A stretch of 64,000 nucleotides of DNA from Anoplopoma fimbria (lineage: Eukaryota; Chordata; Actinopteri; Perciformes; Anoplopomatidae): assembly GCF_027596085.1 (NCBI RefSeq), contig NC_072467.1:14315976-14379975 (forward strand), in the 5' to 3' direction. Shown here piece by piece: positions 35,690 to 48,537 of this stretch (its first letter is position 1; every line of letters begins with the position of its first letter). A program made the translations under genes and the position numbers. Below the pieces are notes generated by a model. The model did not search any database. It saw nothing but the letters and a program-made list of their open reading frames with translations, and was not told where the DNA came from.

Positions 35690-35935
35690 CAACTCATGAG
35701 TATTTGCATCATTGATTAATCTCCTTATCATTTTTTGGGATTGATCAAGTCAACAAAATGTCAGAAAAAGTTAAATGGTTGGTGTCCCATGTGACTTTTT
35801 GTTCAACAACAGTCTGTATACAGAAGGTAATCCGTCTACATATAACAAGGAAAAACAACTGGATGTTTGGTATTTTGCTTCAGAAAAGTGAGAAATTGAT
35901 GACTGTCTTTTCAATAACTTTTTTAAAAAATCAGT
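35690..35935 (+). repeat. Old teleost interspersed repeat (ATTGATTAATC type)
   Basis: CATTGATTAATCTCCTTATC, AACAAAATGTCAGAAAAAGT and later CAGAAAAGTGAGAAATTGATG match a common fish repeat in which such words are followed by AT-rich terminal GATTAATCGATTA palindromes. Heavily diverged. The frame at 35758-35955 is incidental. Confidence 0.55.
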
Positions 35936-38370
35936 TTCCTAACCTGAAACACTAGACAAAGGGCTCATCCATCGCTACTGTAGCTGCTGTTAAACGGTCG
36001 ATAAATAGTTTTGAGTGCCAAAACCAGCACAAATGACTAGTTTCACTATCAGAATTTGATAAATGTTGTCTAATAACGTTTGAAAAAGTTTACAAGAGCC
36101 ATGCCAATAAATATTTTACCCTCGTTGAAGTTAGCATAAGGGCTAACAGGAAGTTAGCTGTTCTGTTCTTGAAACTGTAAACCATTTATTTTTGTATTTC
36201 ATCCCATGTCACTACGTGAATGTAAATTAAAGTACGTATAAAATGCATGTGTGATATAAATGTAGATGCATTATGCAATGTCAACACAATTTCTCCCTCC
36301 ATAATGAATGCAAAAAGCGAATAAAAGGTAAACCAAGAAACAATTGGTCACAAAAAAATATCATTATTAGTATTATTACTACTATTATTATGAGATATAA
36401 ATTGTGATAATTATCACCATCAATCAGTATAAAAAAACATAATATGATAACATTGACAACATATAGCCTGCTGATTGACTTGTTGAATGACGGATCCTTC
36501 ATCCAATTCAAAGTCTGAATAGTCAGTAACACCAGTTACTGACCCAAATGTAAGCCTACACATACGTGCACAGAAGTGGAATTCTTTTAGATATAATTAC
36601 ACAGCGGACAAATTTACAATCACAGTTTAAATTCAACTTCTGAAAGTATTTCCATTGAGTGCTCTCTGCATGGGAGCTTTTTCCACACTCACTGTAGCAG
36701 CTTTTCATCTCTGAATATAAGCTCTTGTAGAACGGCCAGTGTCAAAGAAGCGGCTTTGCTTGGTAATAAATTAAATCCTCTTTGCTTGCAGCAACAAAGT
36801 TGCCTTTTTTTGCATAGATTACAGCATGGACTGAGCACACTGCAGCCTTCTTGAAATGCAGCTCACACTTAAAAGCAGCCTCGGCTGGAGCAAATCAAAC
36901 TCAAACTGAGAAAAGACTGTCTTATAACTGACAGGCTCCTCATGCTTTAAAGACACGATACTACAGATTTAACAAACAGAGTGAAGTGAATTACTGCACT
37001 TCCTTAAAAAAACAATTATTAATTAATCAATGAAAACGAAAATGATTTTAGCAAGCTGATGGCAAAAAATGGTGATGTTGGTTGGTACTTTGTGCATCCA
37101 ACTCTTAAGTCCAAAGCTCAACAATTACTGGCAAGTAGAATGGAGTTTGCTGTAGATATTCATTGTCTCTAGAGGATGATAAGTTATGTTTTATGTTTTT
37201 GTTGACCTACTGAACTTTCCTTTATATTACTCATGGTCTCTAGAGGATAATAAGTCATGTTTTTAGTGATCCCCTGACATATCCTATATATGGAGATATA
37301 GAGGTAGTGAGCACATTCATAGTCCCAATAGGTTAGACCCTGTTCCCTTGTTTTTGTAATTGTTTTTACTTATTTAGTCTCTCTTGAAACCTGGTGGCAA
37401 AAAATGTGGAACTATGTTCGAGCTCTGCTTGGAAGGAGACGGACAAAATTTGTAGCTATGATGACAAAGTTAAAAAGTAAAAGGGGCGGAAGTTAGGGTG
37501 TCCAGCCTGGTGTCATGTTTCCATCACTGCTGATCGGAGCTGGAGTTGATAAATAGTGACTACCGCAGAGACATTTGTCTCTAAATGAACGCCGATTGTA
37601 ACATTTCTCACTAAAGACAAAAGCCAGATGTTAGTGGCTGTTAGTGGCTGTTAGTGGCTGTTAGTGGCGTTTTGGCGAGTAAGTGATGAAATGAAGACAG
37701 TCCTGATTTTGAAGCATGTCCCAGCAGACATAATGTCTGCCTTCAATAATTAGAGTGAATGCAAGTTGTCATTTTTCAAAGCGGGTCTCTGTGTGTTACC
37801 ACTGCAGAATCAAGACCAGAGACAGGACGGACCAATGAGGACTCTTGGGCTCGGTCCCTTATTGGTGTATCACAGAATAGCAAAAGCCGTGTAGCAAAGG
37901 GAAGCTAAAGTCTTTCAGACTATGGACAGAATGGCAAATCAGACCCTTACACAAAGGACTATGATCTTTTTACATAAAACCTAAAAGCTGAAATCAAAAG
38001 ATTTGTTTCTATAGAGAATCATTTGATTTATTGATTTATTATACTAGTGTGTGTATATATATAATAAATAATTTTACTTTTTATTTTGCTTTTCTGGTCT
38101 GCCTAGGTGCATGTTTCACATAATTTCCATTTGGCATACAAGCATGGCATACAAAGCATCTTGTGCCAACATGAACGGGCCGCTTCAGTGTGTAAATAAA
38201 ACTGAATGCAGAATGCTGCCATGGCTAAATAAATTACAGCCACTGACACGGCTCACAACCTCTTTCTTATTACAACAGACTGTGTAACATTATTTTTATG
38301 TACAGTAGGCAACTTTACAGTGAAAGGAACCTATATTTTACCAACCGAGTTCAAAGTGGCAAGGCAATAC
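35936..38370. other. Upstream ntrk3 intron, small tandem repeats only
   Basis: Holds a 73-bp-spaced direct repeat (GTCTCTAGAGGATGATAAGT near 37167 and again near 37241) and four exact 10-bp units GTTAGTGGCT at 37630-37669. AT-rich otherwise. No exon recognised. Confidence 0.5.
37630..37669. repeat. 10-bp tandem repeat, four units
   Basis: GTTAGTGGCT repeated three times and a fourth with one change. Confidence 0.85.
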
Positions 38371-38867
38371 TGTCACGTCCGCACAAGGCAGCAGGCAGGA
38401 AAACAGAGGCCCAAACAGCAACACACAAGAGAAGCAGCAGGATGACTAAAGGTGATTTTAATAAAGAAAACGTCCAAACAAAACTTACGCAGGAGGTGCG
38501 AAGTGAAACAATGAAACAAAATGTCCACAACCTGCCAAAATCCAAAAGTGAGTAAAAGGAAATCCAAGGTCCAGAAAAAAGATGGGTTCACTGGGATGAG
38601 TAGTATAAAAGCCAATAACCAACAGACAAGGAGACAAGACTACAAATACAAAATAAACTAATCAGTCAGCAAGACACAGGCGGGCCGACACAAGGGTAGG
38701 CCAAAAGCTGAATGGTGGAAGAGACACAAGGGAATTGAGCAAGGCTGACGAGGCTAATACAACACAGGTGATCCACAGGGAAAAAAGGATTGGAAGACCA
38801 CAAAGACAGGGATTCAAAAAAAAACAGGACACAAGAAGCAGGGGAAAATAAAAACAAGATCTTGACA
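38371..38867 (-). mobile_element. Solo gypsy-like LTR, about 497 bp
   Basis: On the minus strand it begins TGTCAAGATC and ends GACGTGACA (TGTCA...TGACA ends). Inside it carries CACCTGTGTTGTATTAGCC, a TATA-like TTTTATACTA (about 38600-38612) and an ATTAAA poly(A)-signal variant near 38455-38465. This layout is typical of fish gypsy LTRs. I see no matching target duplication, so the ends may be off or mutated. The long minus frames at 38351-39013 are not genes. Confidence 0.7.
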
Positions 38868-40199
38868 CATGCATGTATATGTCTACAGAAAAAAAAGGCC
38901 TGTAGCCTTTGAACACCAAGAAATTGATCACCAACGAACGTTCTCTTTCTTAATGATCTATTTCCTTTACTCGAACAAGTTCTGAAACTTCCAGCTACCA
39001 ACCACCAAAGCACCTCGTCTCAAGCACAACCAGTTGATGATGCACACTTGGAAAAATAAAACACCCTTATTGGATTACAAAACAATAACAAAGCACAAGG
39101 ATCAGCTACAATAGAATCACTCACCAGCTTTATTCTGTATTGCAAGACAACACAGGATGCTCAGACAAATTTCTACCGTGCATTATCATGTTCTGATTAA
39201 CCAGTCGCTTCCTGGTTCTGCCAAGCAGATACATTTGAAGATTGTTCTTATTATATTACATATATTGTCATCAGCTATCCACCCGGACCTTTGTTGACTT
39301 AAACAGAAACATCTTGTATATTGAGTACAGCAAGGCAAAAACAGCCAATTGCAATGCCTGAATGAAAGAACTAACTAAACAATGAAAATAATATAAATAT
39401 AAAAATAAACTATAGACTCTTGAAACTGGGTAAAAGAAAAGAAAAAAAAGGAAAAGAAACAACCAGTCAGTAAAAATCTTGTATTTCAAATGAACCCGTT
39501 CTGCTTGAAAACATTCGAGAGAAAAAGGAACTTGAGTGCAAAACTGTATAATGTCTCCTCCACTGAATAAACCATGAATAATAATAAATAATAATAAACT
39601 TGACACTTTTCAAAAGGAGTTACAAAGTGGCTTATGTGTTTTTGGTAAATACAATCAACAGAAATTACGAAAAGAATATGTAATAAAAACAGTTAAATAA
39701 GATAAGAATATTACAATAATGATAATGATAATAATTATACTAATAATTATACAGACAAGACATGTTGGAAATAAAACATGTTTATGGCATGAATTAAACA
39801 TTTTTGGTTAAACAGATTCTGATATAAAAGCATGAATGACCTTGAGATCAGGCCGAGAAAGAAGAGACCTGATTTTTTAGATGCTCCTGAAAACTCGATT
39901 AAAGGACTTTTGTAACTTGTATCTTCAAATGAAAGGTCACCGTCAGATATTACACAAAGGTTTTTGATTGCAGGCTTGACATGCGTAGACAGGGAGCCGA
40001 GATGTTTTGTATAATTGCGTTGAAGCGGCTCCTCTGTCCTAACAAGCAGCCTGTGCATCATCTAAATATGGAGATACTTCAGATTAGATTCTGCTGCTGC
40101 ATAAAGAGATTTGTGACATTCAGAGAGAGCGAGAGGAAAGGGGAGAGTAACGGAAAATGATGTCAATTTTACTGCTAATGATGAAGTCACCAAGATAAG
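38868..40199. other. Upstream ntrk3 intron, nothing recognised
   Basis: AT-rich, ATAATAATA patches at 39580-39600 and 39715-39745. Confidence 0.5.
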
Positions 40200-40233
40200 T
40201 CAAACCTTTATCTTTGGCAGAATAAAGGTTTGA
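40200..40233. other. Perfect 12-bp hairpin
   Basis: TCAAACCTTTAT, 10-nt spacer, ATAAAGGTTTGA. Confidence 0.7.
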
Positions 40234-40405
40234 TCAAGTGTCGCAATATTTGCGCCCTAAAATCCATTGCTGTCAATGTATGCACGATTAAAAGCGAGAG
40301 CGACACCGTTGCAGCATGCAATTGTTCCAGAGAGCCTATTTTACAGGGCGCGACTGTTTCCTCCCCAGATAAGGATAGCTAACTTTTGGAACAACATGGC
40401 CCCAC

Positions 40406-40594
40406 ATGTCATTTCTATTTGATGAGGAAAAACAATCACCGGAAGCAGATATTGTTCCTTTCTTACGTAAATATCTGCCTATGATAAATTTGGAGAAGTT
40501 AATACTTTTAGTTCGGGGCTGCCCAAATCTTTACGAGCTGTCTCACAGACTGTTACTCGTTTCACACTTTTCGTTTCTTTGGATTAGTCAGTGA
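40406..40594 (+). pseudogene. Possible MADF-domain transposon ORF fragment
   Basis: The 62-residue frame contains INLEKLILLVRGCPNLYELSH, resembling the start of a MADF (Myb/SANT-like) domain, whose pattern is LI-x-x-V-x-x-x-P-x-LY-x-x-S-H. Such proteins are encoded by PIF/Harbinger transposons and also by host adaptor genes. The match covers about 20 residues and then breaks down, so it would be a fragment of a dead element at best. No TIR or target duplication was seen around it. Confidence 0.35.
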
Positions 40595-41499
40595 CTTCTA
40601 AATTACTGCAACTTCAGCATCATCGTCATCACAGCGTGCAGATTTTTGTTGATCAGTAACAGTAGCACAACCTCCCAATCACTTCATTTTTACAGGTTTT
40701 TTGACGCAACATGCGAATGCCCCATAAACAGCCATAAACAGTAGCTTTATTTATTTTTTGTGACAATTAATAAACCAAACTTTGAATATCCTCTATTTTG
40801 CTTTTTACTTGAGCCAGATGCACCAGTATCACCTGGGGTATAATGACAAGACTGGGGACGTAAAAACTACTGCTTACCTAAACCATGCTGAAGGAAATGC
40901 TTTGTCATGTTATGGACCTCTTGTCTCGCACTGGTTGCATTTCACTGGAAAACTCTCAATGAATCTCCACTTCTTGTTTGGGAGAAATTCCATTCCAGAA
41001 CTGGCTTTTGTTGACGAACAATGGCCATGTCCTTAACACACACACCGGCCCCCTCCCCTACCTCTTTTCCTGCCTGATCTTGGCAGTGTGTGAAGACACT
41101 GACCCCCCTCACCCACACACAAACCAGCAATGTTTGCCTGCCAGGACAAGAGAAGGAACTGCAACACTACTGCAGCCTCCTACGCACTCTGCCTCCAAAG
41201 CGTAAGAGCCAAAGAGATGGAGGTGAAGAGAGGGGAAAGCAATGAAAAAAAATAGAACCAACATTATTTCTGAAAAAACAGCAACTAATACACCTACCTG
41301 AAGCATTTCTGTTACAGAATTAGAGAATATAACAACTTAGACAGCCATCTTATCACATCTGTCATACGAAAGCTTGCAAGTTAGATTCATCACTCTGGCC
41401 TGGCTCAGTCATTAGAACAATTACCGAAGATCTTAGCAAGCTCTTAAAAAAACAATCAAAATGATCTCTATTGTCATGCCCGAGGCTGGATGTCATCGA
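40595..41499. other. Upstream ntrk3 intron, nothing recognised
   Basis: Frames at 40782-41036 and 40978-41205 carry no motif. Confidence 0.5.
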
Positions 41500-41725
41500 A
41501 ATGCCTCTTGAATGTCTACTGGTGGAAGAAGTCCATGCATGTTCACCTCGTGGGAGACCACGGGGGATCTAGCATATATTCGCATATGAATACCTTGGGA
41601 TCCACCAGAAGGAGCTAGAGAATTCACTGGAGCTGAACAGAGAGAGGCTTCTGTGCTACGTAGCTTAGCCTGCAACCACCATGAATTCTGACCCAAATGA
41701 GTTAAAGAAAATGGATGGATGGATG
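41500..41725 (+). mobile_element. RTE-clade LINE 3' remnant (Rex3-like) with GGAT tail
   Basis: Diverged 3' end of an RTE-type LINE: an AGACCACGGGGGATC block, ATACCTTGGGATCCACCAGA, AGGAGCTAGAGAATTCACTG, AGAGAGGCTTCTGTGCTACG, then AAAGAAAATGGATGGATGGA. The order matches the C-terminal coding/3' UTR end of fish RTE elements as I remember it (…RLGIPPEE-LDEVAGEREVW…). GGAT/GATG tandem tails are their usual 3' end. The 5' remainder is missing. Confidence 0.8.
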
Positions 41726-42678
41726 TTTACACAATATCTAGGCGTTGTAAAACACTATTCAAACTCAAACACAAGCAGCAATGTATGCAACTAATTGTAT
41801 AAGACAGGTCATACAATCTTGCCAAAAACAAAATTAAACTTACAAAGCTGCCCGCCAAGCAGCGGCTGAGTGGTACCGATTTACTCAGCAGTGTGTTAAC
41901 TGTAAGTTCCGTTTGCTGTTAGACAAACACAACTGTCCAAAATAACAAAAGTGAGAAAAAATGTTTTCCACAAACTGTGCACAGAATTGCAGCAAGGGGG
42001 TCAGAGAGATGTGTTATCACTAGTGTAAAATTAGCGAGTGAGGAGTCAGCAGGCAGTCAATGGCATTACAAAGAAGGCAATATTAGGTGTTTGCAGCCAT
42101 AACTTGTCGTTATTGCAGATGATTGCTTTCAATCTTGGAATTGGTGGGTAAAAGTTTCTCCGGCTGATGTTTAGAAAAACACTCAACATATGTTTTTTCT
42201 CTTCTTCCCACTGTCTTCAACAAGAGTTTGATTGACAGATGGTTCATCCAATCACCTGCCAAGTATTTTATTTTAAGTTCCTGCCCTTTTTCCAAACCAT
42301 TTGCAATGACGGCCTCTCAGATGATCCTGTGTAACAAAAATCATCTAGTACGTCAGGCTTGGTCTTAGCTGAAAAGCGTATTTTCGTGCCAAATGAGCAC
42401 CAAAAATTTCACCACGCCGCCATTCCACCTCGGCGCAGACACACTCATTTGGAAACGACCGAATGGGTGCAGACGCTATAAAAATGGAATTGCGCTTGAG
42501 GAAGGTGCAATGTGAAAATAGAGTTTCCCCATATGTCTAATTCATGGGTCCCCATATAATTCTGTTTACAGCACATGGCGGAGCTGTTAGTTACTGCTAC
42601 GCAACGCATCACCTGCAGGTGCCGCATCTTTTTAAATTTATGTATACGTTCTGAATGTGTCCTTCAGAAAATCCTTTA

Positions 42679-42718
<40 letters not shown>

Positions 42719-45700
42719 AGTCTGTGTCTCTTAACCACCTCCCCCCAACTCTCACTCTATCTCTCTCTCCACTGATGTATTCATGCCTTCTGAAAGCCAA
42801 CTTGTCATTAAAAGAAAGAAAAAAGCCCATGGGGGCCAACTAGCTGCTTCCACCATCTTCAGCTATCACACGCTATTTACATTCAGCCAGATGCACGGCG
42901 GTAACAGAAAGAGAAGGCGGCGGACAAGAAAGAGAGAGAGATAGAGAGAGAGTGGAGAAGAGAAAGAATGGATTGAAGAAGAAACAAAGGGGGAGGAGAG
43001 AGAATGGGTTGTGATTGCACCTGTGTTTCCCTGGTGTGTGTGTTTGTGTGCGCAAGGTGTTAGGGTTGAATCGATTGCTGTGTTTGGTTTCAAATACATT
43101 AAACATTCATGAAGCTCAATTTACTAAAGAGACCAACAAATGTTTGTGTGTGTGTGAGTGTATGTATAGGGGAGGGTGAGCGGGGCTGATACGGGGGACC
43201 GCTTCAGATTTAACACTGAGGATGACATGCTGACATGGAAACAGACAAAGCGTTTAAATATAAAATTGTCTTTGACGTGCGCGTGTGTGACACCAGTACT
43301 AAGAGTGGAAAGAAATGAGTGGATTCCTCGTCGCTCCCTGGATAGATGGACACGTCATGAGGGCCTTCTTTTACTGCATGGCCCAGACGAATATGTCTGC
43401 CTGAATCCTCGAGTTGCTGTTATTTACATAGATGTTAGCCTAGGGTGAAAGGTGTTATCTTTGAACCATATCAATTTGCTAATGTGGGTACTATATAGAA
43501 TGCCGCAGGAATGAATCTTAAAACTATAGAATTGTGTTCATTTGTGAAGATTATCTTGCTGAACAAAACGTGCTAGTATCGTAAACTGAGTTTATTTTCT
43601 GCAATAATCCAAAATTCAATGGGAAAGTCCTGTCTGCTTTTTGACGAGTGAACAAGGGAGATGCTAATTGGGGTTGGCCAACAAAAATACGTCAGCCCTT
43701 CAGCAATCTATTTTTGTTTTTCCAATGACCAGCTAGCGGCCCTTGGAGCCCTTGTGTGACAGAATCAACAATATACTGATGCTGTAGTATTGAAATTTCA
43801 ATTGAAACTGATTATAGGGCTACATTCATATTGACATGGTTCTACGGAATAGCCTACAAAGAATCCATTGTTCATCTAGTGTTTTTGTAGCTAGGACTAT
43901 CTACAAAAGAGCTTACACATTTATCATTGTTATCATGGAAGATTTTATCCCAAAGAAATTTAGAATGTCCTAAGTTGAAACCTTTAGAAAGAGTTGACAG
44001 TTGGCAGTTTGTTGGCATGGTTACGCCAAAGGAAAGGCCATGGATTGTCCATGAGGATGGGGTTTACACCTAGAGAAAATGAATGTGCTATAGTCAATAT
44101 AATGGAAATCTTCTCGCTCAAATTTGATGATTCCTATAAAAGAAAAAAAAAAGAAAAAAAATGAAAATACAACTTTTGACTCGTGGAGGAACTAAAGAAA
44201 ATGTTCACTTAATTTTCCAGATTCATCCTCTGTTGACAAATAATGTCTTATATCCTGATGGTAGTGAATCAAATTTAGGAGTGGAGGTTTTCAGTGTTTT
44301 TTATTGATTTATTAAGTCGTTTTGCCAGCTGCACCTCTCAACTGAAGTTCAGCAGACGGACAGCCTCCAACACTGGTGTCCACAGGGACATACTGTCACC
44401 ACTAGCTTTCCGGATCCACCGCCACTTATCAAAATCAATGACGAAAACACACATCATAAGAAATGCAAAGTCTGTGATCACTTTGTAAAGAAAGATACGG
44501 AGTTGTACCTCAGCCTTGTCCTTGTCTTAACCGAATCCAACGAAGTGAATGTAGACTGTGGGTATAAGCCTACCAGTGGTTTACCTTCCCCTTCTGTTAT
44601 ATATTACTATTTTGCAAGGTCATGGTCACTGCATAACACCGCCCGAGGCGATTGTGATTAGTTTAAAGAAATACAAACAGGCAAGGGCTTTTACCCCCTA
44701 TAATAGAATCATAATCTGGAGCCAGATTTTTCTTTACAGATGAGACAGCGCTATGGAGATCTGGCTATGCAAGACTTGTTTAACCCCAAAAACTTATCTC
44801 TGCTCTACTCTGTGCCTAAATTAGCATTTTCTGGCTTTAGTAGCATACATGCTAGCAAGAAAAGTAGGCAATAACCCAAATGCAAGCTTTAAAATGTCTC
44901 TTCAGACACCTACAAGTGATATCCAAGGCCAATTGAAGATCCATGGTTTTCTAAGAACTTTAATTTCAATACTAATCAAGTGGACGTACCAAAGCTTAGC
45001 AGAAGGTGCACCATAAGTGAACTCTTCACAGTAGGTATATGTAATGTGCTAGTCTCTCAAGTTTCTGACAAAGATCTTTCACTTAGCTGCAGGATTTGAG
45101 CCAGTGATATTGGGAGGGCTGAGAAGGCGAGAATTACCAAGAGACCTAAGCAGTGACGAGGGAGATAGAGACAGAGAGAAAACCAGCCGAGACTAGTTAG
45201 TGAAGTCTTGTGACAGTCGATAGATGAAGTCGGTGTGAAATGGACTGCAGTCTCTGCTTTAATCTTCTACGGCACAGAGAGAGTGACAGTGACAAAATGA
45301 AGAAGAGCGGTAATTTAGATGGGTATCTGGATGGTATCCGTCCCCATAATCACTCTCCTAATTCTTATTCTTTATATTTGCTGCAGGGGTGTGTCTTTTT
45401 TTTTTGCAACAACCAGCACAAGCAGCCCTTCCACAGTTTGGTATTTTCCCAACTTTGAAACTCTTTCAAATTGACGAACAAAGAAAAGAGCGCTGCAACC
45501 CAAGCGAGGCAGCGAAAGAGCCATAAACCAGTGAATCAACTGTCCAACCTTGTCCGACTGCCTACTTTTTGCCAACACTTTTCAAACAACTCGTAAAAAG
45601 GCCATTGGCACTTATAAAGACCTCACTGAAGGATAAGACGTTCACGCTTGACTTTCTTCCCTAATGTTCAATGTGGTCAAAGCAGGACTCACTGCATTTT

Positions 45701-47679
45701 ATCTGGAGAGGAATATGAGTGATTCTCTTGCTTCATCAGTATGTGTTGTCCACAGCTGCTTGACACACTATGTGAAACCGTTCTACTTCACGTCATTAAA
45801 TCCCTGAAGACATCTAAAGGCCTCGGTACACACACAGTGATAAATCTGCCCCCTGTGATTTGAGAAGTGCCACTCAGAGCGCAGTGTCATTACACACGGC
45901 CGTCCACTGCTCTTACCTTCATTAACTGACATGCTACCGATTTCCCATTTGCACCAGGATGGTCCGTTATAACTTGGTATTCTGCATGTTCTTGATCTTA
46001 TACGATATATGTTAGATGTTATGCAGGTATATAGACACTATATCGAACAGCTCTACTCGACTCGTGTCACTTTTCTGGTGCCAGATGTTTTTCTCTATTT
46101 GTTTTCCACCTTGGTGTTAGCGGGATTCACGGCCGTAGACTGTTGTTTCATTGGCAAACATCTGAGGGCCATGCAAGTTGTTAGCCTAGTTTGGTAGGCT
46201 GACATTCTTTACAAAATCTTGGTCAAGTGAATAAATAAATAAATGTCAGATTGACAAGCTTGGCTACTTAAAAATGGTTAGATATGCAGAGGATAACCAT
46301 GATGAGTCAAGCTAGTGACCATTTTCTCTGACCTATCAGTGGTCTTCAGGGTTTTAACAGCATCTTCTAGTATCGGCAACCTTCCCTTGGAGCTTCAACG
46401 GAGGTGGCACAAAAAAAGTAATCTCCACAACTTTTTCCAAAAAAAGACTTTTAATGTGTAACAAACTGAACCGGACTGATTGTTGGAAACGTGGTTTAAA
46501 GGACTTGTGTTTCTTAAAGGTAACAGTCTTAGTACATAAATGTCAAAATATTTCACAGCAAATCTCACAGAAGTTCGGACACTAATGAGATGAGAGAAGT
46601 GCCAACGATGGAGGTCTAATTTAAAACAGTATGAAGAATTTGTACTCATCTGCTTTCAACAATAATTAAATAAAATCATTAAAATGTTATTGTCTCATAA
46701 TGCGAGATCATATGTGAGAAAACTTAATGTGTATGTGTACTTTACATGATAGTGGAAGAAACACAGTTGGTATACACACTTTGAGTTTAATGAGGTTAGA
46801 GAGGTGTTAATGATGGAGGGTCACTGGCCTAATTTGTAACAGTTTATAGAACGTGTACTCATCTGTTGAGCTCGACGCCGCTAAAGCTCTGACTTTATAA
46901 GAGTTGACATAAATTTGATCTGGTGACAGATTCATTTCCATCCTTCAACTCAGACTGAATCAAGGATGTGCCTGCTTCTCCATCTGTACACAAAAAAGTT
47001 GCATTTTTATCTTATTTATACTTCTCAATCCTATGTTATACGGCAACACTTTTAATGCTAATCAACCTAGCGATCGTATCTACAACATACAATCAAAACT
47101 ACCTGAGGAACAAAGGTCTCTGAAAAAGAAAGGGATCAAAACACATATGGAAAGCAGGTTTGCCGATGGAATGTTGACACTTTATTTATTTGCCTTGCCT
47201 TCTTTTCGTCGTCTTTCCTCATTCTCTATCCCTCCACCTTTCCTTGACATTAAGTTATACAGCAGGGAGTGTCTTTTCATCCCGCAATGCTTTCATTTTT
47301 CAAAGACCTAACCGACTGCACAGACCTTTGTGAGGAGACATGAGGCTGACTATGTTCTGGGCTTGCGTAAGCACTGCACATGTATGATGCGATTGGCAGG
47401 AAACACACAAAGCAACCTCGGGATAGACTTTTGCAGTTATCAGTGTTTGAAAACATATCTTATGTTCCCAATTTCGGGAGGGGAAATCTGAACATATTTA
47501 AAACAACAGGAGGTCCATTGCTTGAAGCAATCATCTCAATGAATAATAAGAAAAAAGCTTTGAATTTTAAAAAAAAAAAAAAAAAAGTGGGTGAGTTTGG
47601 AGGAGGAGAATGGTTTGGAGGCAAATCTTGCCTCTTTCATATTCCCTCAAAGAACAACTGCATTCCTCTCATGCTCCAG

Positions 47680-47680
<1 letters not shown>
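41726..47680. other. Upstream ntrk3 intron, long stretch without gene
   Basis: At 41860-41910 GCGGCTGAGTGGTACCG and CAGCAGTGTGTTAACTG give a weak tRNA-like look similar to 34030. A (CT)n run lies at 42685-42718, GA-rich sequence at 42930-43000, and poly(A) at 47569-47586. Many frames, none with motif or splice context. I recognise no exon and no further repeat family. Confidence 0.45.
42685..42718. repeat. (CT)n microsatellite
   Basis: CT run with one TTTCTC interruption. Confidence 0.9.
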
Positions 47681-47753
<73 letters not shown>

Positions 47754-47780
47754 CACACACACACACACACACACACACAC
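47681..47780. repeat. (CA)n microsatellite, about 100 bp, one interruption
   Basis: CA run interrupted by CCCC at 47751-47754. It borders the left end of the split family T element. Confidence 0.96.
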
Positions 47781-48511
47781 CCCTGTACTTCTATCTTTGT
47801 GAGGATTAGTGATGACACTATACCAGTACCAGTTCAATTCCACGATTGTCCAATTCAATTTCACAGTTAAAAACTAAAATAAAACAATAAACAATTAGCT
47901 GACCTAGTGTTATGAAGTTAAACAGGTCATATTTCACTGTTAATATCTTTTTTATATTGCTGTGAAAACCTCTCCTTCAAACAACTGTAAGTATTCAGGT
48001 TTCTTACCAAAGTTTCTTACCAAAGTTATAATTTACCTTCGCCCAGCACTCAGCTCCTTATCACTGAATAAAGCTTGGAGGTGTCATAATGTAACTCGAT
48101 GCAAGCTCCCTTATTTAGCAAAGCAAGGCTGTGCCTCCCACAGGCTCCTAACAGCTAACGTTAATGGTATCGTAATGTCGTATTTGTATATCGTAAATGT
48201 AGATAGTGAGTTTACTGCGTCCGATGTCGGTTCTTATGTAGTCCATAGTCAGGATACTCATTGATATAAACCATTCCTTATCCCCTTGCCCTAGCTTTCA
48301 TCTAACCATCACAAGTAAATGCTTAACCCTATCCCTGACTTTGACCCAAACCTAGTTTTAACGCGAACCTCAAAACCAGGCCTGAACCCTCAGACAGGCC
48401 TTTGTGGAATTGAGGACTGGCCATAATGTCCTCATATTTCAAAAATGTCCTCACTTTGTGGTTAAAAACTTGTTCCGGTCCTCACTATGTAGCAAGTACA
48501 AGAAACCCCCC
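47781..48511 (-). repeat. TG/CA-flanked dispersed element (family T), copy 2, split by insertion
   Basis: The left part, CTGTACTTCTATCTTTGTGA then GGA (47783-47807), is one end of the element. The rest resumes at about 48252 (CAGGATACTCATTGATATAA). It continues TCTAACCATCACAAGTAAAT, CAGACAGGCCTTTGTGG, AATGTCCTCACTTTGTGG, CCTCACTATGTAGCAAGTAC, up to the next CA run. That is the reverse of 8865-9090. About 440 bp (47808-48250) are foreign to the element. CA runs flank both outer ends. Confidence 0.6.
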
Positions 48512-48537
48512 CACACACACACACACACACACACACA
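48512..48537. repeat. (CA)n microsatellite, short
   Basis: CA run of about 13 units forming the right border of the family T copy. Confidence 0.92.

Noticed and set aside
34030..41910. tRNA genes at 34030-34078 and 41860-41910
   Set aside because: Only fragments resembling A and B boxes; no cloverleaf can be drawn. At most SINE-head fossils.
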